Shown piece after piece: positions 56,679 through 64,000 of a DNA stretch of 64,000 nt. Every line of letters begins with the position of its first letter. Positions within the stretch are counted from its first letter, which is position 1. The notes beneath the pieces were generated by a model. The model made no database searches and was not told where the DNA came from. It was given only the letters and a program-made list of their open reading frames with translations. This DNA comes from Pantoea rwandensis (lineage in GTDB: Bacteria > Pseudomonadota > Gammaproteobacteria > Enterobacterales > Enterobacteriaceae): positions 186,001 through 250,000 of the forward strand of contig NZ_CP009454.1 in NCBI RefSeq assembly GCF_000759475.1. Reading direction: 5' to 3'. The position numbers and the translations under genes were made by a program.

Positions 56679-56690
56679 TGTTAAAGAGCA
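56679..56690 (-). promoter_or_regulatory. Spacer boxA upstream of 23S rRNA
   Basis: TGCTCTTTAACA on the minus strand, in the 16S-23S spacer ahead of 23S, is the boxA element recognised by the NusB-NusE antitermination complex. It is identical to the leader boxA at 58620-58631. Confidence 0.85.
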
Positions 56691-56762
56691 AATATCTCAA
56701 ACGCAGCTCGTAAGCTGGTTTTGAGATACTGTGGAGACACCTTTCACCTGTCACCAAGCAAG

Positions 56763-56837
56763 TGGCGTCCCCTAGGGGATTCGAACCCCTGTTGCCGCCG
56801 TGAAAGGGCGGAGTCCTAACCGCTAGACGAAGGGGAC
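56763..56837 (-). tRNA. gltV: tRNA-Glu (anticodon TTC)
   Basis: 75 bases including an encoded CCA. The acceptor stem pairs GTCCCCT with AGGGGAC. The anticodon loop reads CCTTTCACG with anticodon TTC, and the T loop is GGTTCGAATCC. It lies in the 16S-23S spacer, like gltV of E. coli rrnE. Confidence 0.97.
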
Positions 56838-56926
56838 ACGATAGTGTCACGACTTCGCAGCCGTCTTGCTCATTACTTTTCTATCAGACAATCTGTGTGA
56901 GCACTGCGCGGGAAGGTATCTTCAGG

Positions 56927-58466
<1,540 letters not shown>

Positions 58467-58619
58467 AAAGTTTGATTTGCTGCAACAAGTGCAGCGATGC
58501 TCATCTGTAAAACGTCATAATGAATTTCATTATGTGTTCACTCGTGAGACTTGATATTTTTTACGTCCGGAGACGCTGATATCAATCCTGCGAGTGCCCA
58601 CACAGATTGTCTGATAAAT

Positions 58620-58631
58620 TGTTAAAGAGCA
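58620..58631 (-). promoter_or_regulatory. rrn leader boxA
   Basis: TGCTCTTTAACA on the minus strand, about 155 bases upstream of mature 16S, followed by a conserved leader (ATTTATCAGACAATCTGTGT). It is the Nus-factor antitermination site of rRNA operons. Confidence 0.88.
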
Positions 58632-58670
58632 GTGCAATCAGCGCGTTAGCTTGCTGTTGCGAGGTGGCGT

Positions 58671-58698
58671 ATATTACGCTTTCCTCCTTCAGAGTCAA
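58671..58698 (-). promoter_or_regulatory. rrn P2 promoter
   Basis: On the minus strand, TTGACT (58693-58698) and TAATAT (58671-58676) are 16 bases apart, between P1 and boxA. The layout matches E. coli rrn P2. Confidence 0.85.
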
Positions 58699-58796
58699 AC
58701 GTTTTTTTCAGCGTTTTTTCTCTTGCGGAAGTTCTTATCGAAGCTTCCTGTCAACACCGCACTTCGTAAACCGTTGTGCCGTCTCGATGGATGCGC

Positions 58797-58824
58797 ATTA
58801 TAGGGAGTTGTTCGCAGCGCGCAA
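58797..58824 (-). promoter_or_regulatory. rrn P1 promoter
   Basis: On the minus strand, TTGCGC (58819-58824) and TATAAT (58797-58802) have the short 16-base spacer of growth-rate-controlled rrn promoters, followed by a G/C-rich discriminator GCGC. AACTCCCTATAATGCGC is almost the E. coli rrn P1 sequence. An AT-rich UP element is suggested upstream. Confidence 0.9.
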
Positions 58825-58941
58825 CCGCTAAATTCAACAAAAACAACTGTTCGCTGCATTCCACAGCAAAACCCCGCCTTATACCCACTTACACACAGTG
58901 TTATCCACATTCATCCGGACAGATGAATTTAGGCGAGCATC

Positions 58942-58963
58942 GCGCAAACGTTTTCGCTACAAT
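58942..58963 (+). promoter_or_regulatory. PurR operator and promoter of purHD
   Basis: GCGCAAACGTTTTCGC (58942-58957) fits the PurR consensus ACGCAAACGTTTNCNT. It lies immediately upstream of a -10-like TACAAT (58958-58963). PurR with hypoxanthine or guanine would therefore block the promoter. About 130 bases of leader precede purH. Confidence 0.85.
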
Positions 58964-59094
58964 GCCCGGCGACGTCAAGGATGCCCCTTTTGGGGCGTTA
59001 CATGAAGCAAGCGCTCTCTTCTATATAGAAAGAAACGCTAAGCTTGATGTAACGCTCTTATTTATGCGAAACAAAGCCAAGGGATAAAACCACC

Positions 59095-60684
59095 ATGCAA
59101 CAACGTCGTCCAGTACGCCGCGCTCTGCTCAGTGTTTCTGATAAAGCCGGTATCCTCGAATTTGCTCAGGCACTCTCCAGTCGTGGTGTTGAGCTGCTCT
59201 CCACAGGTGGTACTGCACGCCTGCTGGCAGATGCGGGCCTGCCCGTCACCGAAGTCTCTGACTACACCGGTTTCCCGGAAATGATGGATGGACGCGTCAA
59301 AACGCTGCACCCGAAAGTGCATGGCGGTATTCTGGGCCGTCGCGGCACCGATGATGCGATCATGGCCGAGCACGCGATCAACCCTATCGATATGGTGGTG
59401 GTAAACCTTTATCCCTTCGCGCAAACCGTTGCCAAACCCGATTGCTCACTGGCAGACGCGGTAGAGAATATCGATATCGGTGGCCCAACCATGGTGCGCT
59501 CCGCTGCGAAGAACCACAAAGATGTGGCGATCGTGGTGAAGAGCAGCGACTACGAGGCCATCATCGCCGAGCTGGACGCCAATGAAAACTCCCTGACGCT
59601 GGATACCCGTTTCGATCTGGCGATCAAAGCCTTCGAACACACCGCAGCCTACGACAGCATGATTGCCAACTACTTTGGCAGCCTGGTGCCGGCTTATCAT
59701 AGCGACAGCAAAGAACCCGCCGGCCGCTTCCCACGTACGCTGAACCTCAACTTCATCAAGAAGCAGGATATGCGTTACGGCGAGAACAGCCATCAGGACG
59801 CTGCCTTCTATATAGAAGAGAATGTGGCAGAAGCTTCTGTTGCGACTGCACAGCAGGTCCAGGGCAAAGCGCTCTCTTACAACAACATCGCCGATACCGA
59901 TGCCGCGCTTGAGTGTGTGAAAGAGTTTGATGATGCGGCTTGCGTGATCGTTAAGCATGCCAACCCGTGTGGTGTGGCCGTGGGCGGTTCGATTCTTGAC
60001 GCCTATGAGCGTGCTTACAAAACCGACCCAACTTCTGCTTTTGGCGGCATCATCGCTTTCAACCGCGAATTGGATGAAGCCACTGCCCAGGCGATCATCA
60101 GCCGTCAGTTTGTCGAAGTGATCATTGCCCCTTCAGCCAGCGAAGCGGCTCTTAAAGTCACCGCAGCAAAACAGAACGTTCGCGTGCTGGTTTGTGGCCA
60201 GTGGCAGGGCCGTGTTGCCGCACTGGACTTCAAGCGTGTTAATGGCGGCCTGCTGGTTCAGGATCGCGATCTCGGTATGGTGGATGCCAGTCAGCTGCGT
60301 GTCGTGACTCAGCGCCAACCAAGCGAGCAGGAACTGCGTGATGCGCTGTTCTGCTGGAAAGTGGCCAAGTTCGTGAAGTCCAACGCCATTGTCTACGCAC
60401 GTGACAATATGACTATCGGCATAGGCGCTGGACAGATGAGCCGCGTTTATTCTGCCAAAATTGCCGGTATTAAAGCAGGCGACGAAGGTTTAGAAGTTAA
60501 AGGTTCAGCCATGGCGTCTGATGCTTTCTTCCCATTCCGCGATGGTATCGACGCAGCGGCAGCTGTGGGTATCAGCTGTGTGATTCAACCCGGTGGTTCT
60601 ATCCGTGATGATGAAGTGATTGCCGCCGCTGATGAGCACGGTATTGCGATGATCTTCACCGACATGCGTCACTTCCGCCATTAA
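59095..60684 (+). CDS. purH: Bifunctional AICAR formyltransferase/IMP cyclohydrolase PurH
   Basis: Carries out the last two steps of de novo IMP synthesis. It has 529 residues, the E. coli length. The N-terminal MGS-like cyclohydrolase domain covers about residues 1-190 ([37 protein letters not shown]). The C-terminal transformylase contains the Lys-His pair in [14 protein letters not shown] and ends in [16 protein letters not shown]. It is 19 bases ahead of purD. Confidence 0.98.
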   Translation: MQQRRPVRRALLSVSDKAGILEFAQALSSRGVELLSTGGTARLLADAGLPVTEVSDYTGFPEMMDGRVKTLHPKVHGGILGRRGTDDAIMAEHAINPIDMVVVNLYPFAQTVAKPDCSLADAVENIDIGGPTMVRSAAKNHKDVAIVVKSSDYEAIIAELDANENSLTLDTRFDLAIKAFEHTAAYDSMIANYFGSLVPAYHSDSKEPAGRFPRTLNLNFIKKQDMRYGENSHQDAAFYIEENVAEASVATAQQVQGKALSYNNIADTDAALECVKEFDDAACVIVKHANPCGVAVGGSILDAYERAYKTDPTSAFGGIIAFNRELDEATAQAIISRQFVEVIIAPSASEAALKVTAAKQNVRVLVCGQWQGRVAALDFKRVNGGLLVQDRDLGMVDASQLRVVTQRQPSEQELRDALFCWKVAKFVKSNAIVYARDNMTIGIGAGQMSRVYSAKIAGIKAGDEGLEVKGSAMASDAFFPFRDGIDAAAAVGISCVIQPGGSIRDDEVIAAADEHGIAMIFTDMRHFRH

Positions 60685-60703
60685 TAGTCTGGAGCTTTAA
60701 TAG

Positions 60704-61984
60704 ATGAAAATTTTAGTGATTGGTAATGGCGGACGTGAACACGCGCTGGCATGGAAAGCAGCACAGTCTCCTTTAGCTGAGACCGTGTTTGTGGCACCGG
60801 GTAACGCCGGTACCGCACTGGAGCCCGCGTTGCAAAACGTGGCGATCAGCGCCACTGATGTGCCTGCCCTGCTGGCTTTTGCTCAAAAAGAAAATATCGG
60901 CCTGACTATCGTCGGCCCGGAAGCCCCGCTGGTGATGGGTGTGGTTGATGCGTTCCGCGCTGCTGGTCTGAAGATTTTTGGCCCAACGCAGGCGGCTGCA
61001 CAGCTGGAAGGATCAAAAGCCTTCACCAAAGATTTCCTGGCACGTCAGCAGATCCCTACCGCTGAATACCAGAACTTTACGGAAGTTGAGCCAGCGCTGG
61101 CTTACCTGCGTGAGAAAGGCGCACCGATCGTGATTAAAGCGGATGGTCTGGCAGCTGGTAAAGGCGTTATCGTCGCGATGGAACTGGCTGAAGCGGAAGC
61201 TGCAGTGCAGGACATGCTGGCAGGCAATGCTTTCGGCGATGCAGGCCATCGTATCGTCATTGAAGAGTTCCTCGACGGCGAAGAAGCCAGCTTTATCGTG
61301 ATGGTGGATGGCGACAACGTGTTACCCATGGCCACCAGCCAGGATCATAAACGTGTAGGCGATGGTGATTCCGGCCCGAATACCGGAGGCATGGGCGCTT
61401 ACTCGCCTGCCCCGGTTGTCACCGATGAGATCCACCAGCGTGTGATGGACCAGATCATCTGGCCAACCGTTAACGGCATGAAAGCGGAAGGCAACACCTA
61501 TACCGGCTTCCTATATGCCGGCCTGATGATCGATAAAGCCGGTCAGCCGAAAGTGATCGAGTTCAACTGCCGCTTTGGCGATCCAGAAACCCAGCCGATC
61601 ATGTTGCGCCTGCAGTCAGATTTGGTTGAACTGTGCCTGGCCGCAGTGGATGGCAAGCTGGATCAGCAAACTTCGCAGTGGGATCCACGTCCATCGCTGG
61701 GTGTCGTGCTGGCAGCTGGCGGCTATCCCGCGGATTACAATACCGGTGATCAAATTCACGGTCTGCCACTGGAAGAAGTGCCGGACGGTAAAGTGTTCCA
61801 CGCGGGCACCACGATGAAAGATGATGTGGTGGTCACCAACGGTGGACGCGTGCTGTGCGTCACTGCACTGGGCGAAGATGTGGCTGCCGCGCAGAAGAAT
61901 GCCTATGCGCTGGCGAAACATATTTCCTGGGAAGGCAGTTTCTGCCGTAAAGATATTGGTTACCGCGCAATTAATCGCAAGTAA
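60704..61984 (+). CDS. purD: Phosphoribosylamine-glycine ligase PurD
   Basis: ATP-grasp ligase that makes glycinamide ribonucleotide, step two of purine synthesis. It has 426 residues. The N-terminus MKILVIGNGGREHALAWK is the family hallmark. The ATP-grasp core includes PIVIKADGLAAGKGVIVA, DHKRVGDGDSGPNTGGMGAY and FNCRFGDPETQ. It is co-transcribed with purH and ends at a strong terminator. Confidence 0.98.
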   Translation: MKILVIGNGGREHALAWKAAQSPLAETVFVAPGNAGTALEPALQNVAISATDVPALLAFAQKENIGLTIVGPEAPLVMGVVDAFRAAGLKIFGPTQAAAQLEGSKAFTKDFLARQQIPTAEYQNFTEVEPALAYLREKGAPIVIKADGLAAGKGVIVAMELAEAEAAVQDMLAGNAFGDAGHRIVIEEFLDGEEASFIVMVDGDNVLPMATSQDHKRVGDGDSGPNTGGMGAYSPAPVVTDEIHQRVMDQIIWPTVNGMKAEGNTYTGFLYAGLMIDKAGQPKVIEFNCRFGDPETQPIMLRLQSDLVELCLAAVDGKLDQQTSQWDPRPSLGVVLAAGGYPADYNTGDQIHGLPLEEVPDGKVFHAGTTMKDDVVVTNGGRVLCVTALGEDVAAAQKNAYALAKHISWEGSFCRKDIGYRAINRK

Positions 61985-61989
61985 TCATC

Positions 61990-62019
61990 AAGGGGCGCGC
62001 TCAGCGCCCCTTGGTTTTT
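61990..62019 (+). terminator. purHD terminator
   Basis: A nine-base stem AAGGGGCGC (61990-61998) / GCGCCCCTT (62004-62012) with a GCTCA loop, followed by GGTTTTT. Confidence 0.9.
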
Positions 62020-62025
62020 CCCCAC

Positions 62026-62691
62026 TCAGAAATCACTCTCTTTCGGCTGCCAGCTGCACTCATCCTCTGGCGTCGCCCGCAACAACTGCACGCCTTCAGG
62101 TGCCTCCAACCATGACACCATCAACGGCTGTGGCTGGTTTTGCTGCTGCTGAGATAGCGTGGCAATGATTCCGTTATCAAAGGGTGCATTCACCACCTTG
62201 CCATCACAGTCGCGCACCTGCGTAGCGCCCAGCCAATGCCCCTGCTTCAGCAATACACGTCCACTCAGCAACGCATTACTTTGCTCCAGCATGCGTTGCG
62301 CGTCGAAACGATAGAGTTCAACCGTATCACCACTTACCGCTTCACGACGGCCGGCCAGCTGACGCTGCATAAAATTAAGATTGCCCAGATGGTCAAAACG
62401 CAACGTCACGTCATCGGGTTGCTCACCCGCCACAATGCGCTCAACGCTGATCAGCTTGTTCTGTTGCCAGTTGTAGTCAGTGGTTTCCATGGCATCGCCA
62501 TTGAAAGGGGTATAAACAGTGCGAAGATGAACAGCCTGATGGTCACTGTTCTTGCGCCAGATGCGCACAGTGCCACGATCGGCCAGATAGCCGCTTGCCG
62601 TAAAGGCAGGGAGATCAGAGGTGGAACTACAGCCCGCGAGCAGCGCACCGAGTAACAGGGCGCAGACGCGCTGAGTAATCGTGTTCAGCAT
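62026..62691 (-). CDS. yjaH: Predicted lipoprotein YjaH (DUF1481)
   Basis: A 221-residue lipoprotein of unknown function. From the ATG at 62691 the signal peptide reads LLLGALLAGC, with the lipid-bearing Cys at residue 21. An ATG at 62709 would add six residues. The conserved body includes ASGYLADRGTVRIWRK and DDVTLRFDHLGNLNFMQRQL. It lies downstream of hupA and is convergent with purD. Confidence 0.88.
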   Translation of the reverse strand: MLNTITQRVCALLLGALLAGCSSTSDLPAFTASGYLADRGTVRIWRKNSDHQAVHLRTVYTPFNGDAMETTDYNWQQNKLISVERIVAGEQPDDVTLRFDHLGNLNFMQRQLAGRREAVSGDTVELYRFDAQRMLEQSNALLSGRVLLKQGHWLGATQVRDCDGKVVNAPFDNGIIATLSQQQQNQPQPLMVSWLEAPEGVQLLRATPEDECSWQPKESDF

Positions 62692-62708
62692 GACAGGCCC
62701 CAATAACA

Positions 62709-62732
62709 AAAAGGGGCGTGTCGCCCCTCTTT
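62709..62732 (-). terminator. hupA terminator
   Basis: Stem GGGGCG (62713-62718) / CGCCCC (62722-62727) flanked by A/T runs. The minus strand ends in TTTTTG. It separates hupA from yjaH. Confidence 0.85.
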
Positions 62733-62759
62733 TAAAGCTTAAACCGCGATGCGGAAAAC

Positions 62760-63032
62760 TTACTTAACAGCGTCTTTCAGAGCTTTACCAGAGACGAACG
62801 CTGGCACGTTAGCTGCCGCGATTTTGATCTCTTTACCAGTCTGTGGGTTGCGACCGGTACGCTCAGCGCGGTGGTTCACTTTAAAAGTACCAAAACCAAC
62901 CAGTTGTACAGCATCACCTTCTTTCAGAGACTCAGTGATCGCAGCCAGGGTAGATTCCAGCGCAGCTTTAGCCTGGGTTTTTGACAGGTCAGCTTTCTCT
63001 GCGATCACATCAATCAGTTGAGTCTTGTTCAT
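62760..63032 (-). CDS. hupA: DNA-binding protein HU-alpha HupA
   Basis: Histone-like nucleoid protein that bends and compacts DNA, usually as a heterodimer with HupB. It has 90 residues, the standard length. The signature [20 protein letters not shown] and the DNA-intercalating arm Pro in [10 protein letters not shown] are present. The N-terminus [20 protein letters not shown] is identical in style to E. coli HU-alpha. It is monocistronic, with its own terminator. Confidence 0.98.
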   Translation of the reverse strand: MNKTQLIDVIAEKADLSKTQAKAALESTLAAITESLKEGDAVQLVGFGTFKVNHRAERTGRNPQTGKEIKIAAANVPAFVSGKALKDAVK

Positions 63033-63220
63033 AAGTTATCCTTAAAGTGTATTTATCGCTTGCTAAGCAACGAGTGCGAGGGAAAAGCCATATTCTGGCA
63101 CTCTTCAACCTGCACGCAAAGATAGCCACAATTTTCAGCCCCCCAAATGTAGACCAGACAGGGGGCTGATGTGAAGCCTCCAGGCGCGGTAATTCAGGCC
63201 TGAAGTCACGTTTTATCGCC

Positions 63221-63811
63221 TTATTGCTGAAAAAGTATACCGATGTTACTGATTCCCGCTTCGCGCAGGTCAGAACGTAACCCCTTAATCAGCTCAAGGT
63301 CGCGCTCTTCGCAGTCTGCCAGCAGGCGGAAAATCTCCCACTGCAGATCCCATTCATCAATCACCGCCTGATTTTCGCGCAGCTCTTCATCGGTCATTTC
63401 ACGACCGGCTTGCGTCATTTCCAGAATAGCAACGGTGGTAATCGACGTACGGCTGACTTCGATTGCGTGTTCCAGGGTTTCACCGCTGAGCTGTGCATGC
63501 ACAACTTCGCTCAGAGCAACACAGGCATCGATTGCTGGGTGGACACCATAAATATCAAAATCATCGCCATTCGGAATCGCTGATTCCAGCTTCTCCAGTT
63601 GGCTATCGAAGTTAATTTTGGCGTCTTTGACCGTCAGGCTCTCCCAGACAAGGTCAAGGATGCGACGATAGAGTTGCGGATCGGCGAATTCAGTCTGCTG
63701 ACAGAAGGCCCAATAATTGGGGAACATCCGCTCGCACAGACAGGCCATAAAGGTCATATGCTGCCAGCTTTCCAGCTTCGCCAGACGCAAATGGACGGGG
63801 TTCTGTAACAT
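63221..63811 (-). CDS. yjaG: DUF416 protein YjaG
   Basis: A 196-residue soluble protein of unknown function, the same length as E. coli YjaG. The ATG at 63811 (MLQNPVHLRLAKLESWQH) is chosen. The open frame extends 57 codons further upstream but only by running out of frame over the end of nfi. Conserved stretches are VKDAKINFDSQLEKLESAIP and ACVALSEVVHAQLSGETLEH. Confidence 0.93.
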   Translation of the reverse strand: MLQNPVHLRLAKLESWQHMTFMACLCERMFPNYWAFCQQTEFADPQLYRRILDLVWESLTVKDAKINFDSQLEKLESAIPNGDDFDIYGVHPAIDACVALSEVVHAQLSGETLEHAIEVSRTSITTVAILEMTQAGREMTDEELRENQAVIDEWDLQWEIFRLLADCEERDLELIKGLRSDLREAGISNIGILFQQ

Positions 63812-63873
63812 CAAACTTACTCTCAATAGGTTAGCTGGCGGCAGTGTACCGCAAAAGCCGCGCGCAAACAGCG

Positions 63874-64000
63874 TTAACGCGCATTTTGCCAACGTAGAAA
63901 CGCAGGACGGCCCGAAGCAACCGCATCGGCCCAGCGTGTAGGCTCGGGCAAACGATAGCCCGCGGTACATCTCTCCACCCAATTCAGTGCGCTGTCCATA
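63874..64000 (-). CDS. nfi: Endonuclease V Nfi (C-terminal part, cut by window edge)
   Basis: The last 42 codons of a gene entering from the right edge. It reads [20 protein letters not shown], then [20 protein letters not shown] and a stop at 63874-63876. This closely matches the C-terminus of E. coli endonuclease V, which nicks DNA beside deaminated bases such as hypoxanthine. Its place upstream of yjaG-hupA is conserved in E. coli. Confidence 0.85.
   Translation of the reverse strand, partial: MDSALNWVERCTAGYRLPEPTRWADAVASGRPAFLRWQNAR

Overview
The window is core chromosome of an enterobacterium (Enterobacterales), most likely from the Erwiniaceae (Pantoea/Erwinia type). This is inferred from gene content, protein resemblance and synteny recalled from Escherichia coli; no database search was possible. 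Nearly every gene has a clear E. coli counterpart. No prophage, insertion sequence, CRISPR array or defence island is visible, and I did not find an undescribed multi-gene system. The unusual material is in repeats, leader regions and a few variant proteins.

Layout. 1-8344 (minus): glycerol-3-phosphate uptake genes ugpB-ugpA-ugpE (ugpE runs off the left edge) and branched-chain amino acid uptake genes livK-livH-livM-livG-livF, separated by three tandem copies of a 94-bp repeat. 8749-13812: panM, the heat-shock sigma factor gene rpoH, and ftsY-ftsE-ftsX. 14043-20462: rsmD-yhhL, yhhM, yhhN, zntA (with its ZntR operator), tusA, yhhQ and dcrB. 20782-30216 (minus): the complete glycogen cluster glgB-glgX-glgC-glgA-glgP. 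30574-33565: asd, yhgN and panS. 33856-41879: lysC with a lysine riboswitch, pgi, and the exopolysaccharide operon yjbEFGH. 41999-52694: metH, iclR, the glyoxylate-bypass operon aceB-aceA-aceK, and metA. 53421-58466 (minus): an rrn operon 16S-tRNA-Glu-23S-5S with P1/P2 promoters and boxA, in the position of E. coli rrnE. 59095-61984: purH-purD behind a PurR box. 62026-64000 (minus): yjaH, hupA, yjaG and the 3' end of nfi.

Functional themes. Nutrient uptake (ugp, liv, panS) lies beside central metabolism: glycogen, glucose-6-phosphate isomerase and the glyoxylate shunt. Aspartate-family amino acid synthesis (lysC, asd, metA, metH) is spread over the middle and is governed here by a lysine riboswitch plus likely MetJ and MetR sites. 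Envelope and secretion functions are ftsEX, ftsY, dcrB and yjbEFGH.

Relative to E. coli, the window joins blocks that I recall as separate there. The joints are dcrB|glgP, panS|lysC and yjbH|metH, and short repeats or hairpins lie at the first and third.
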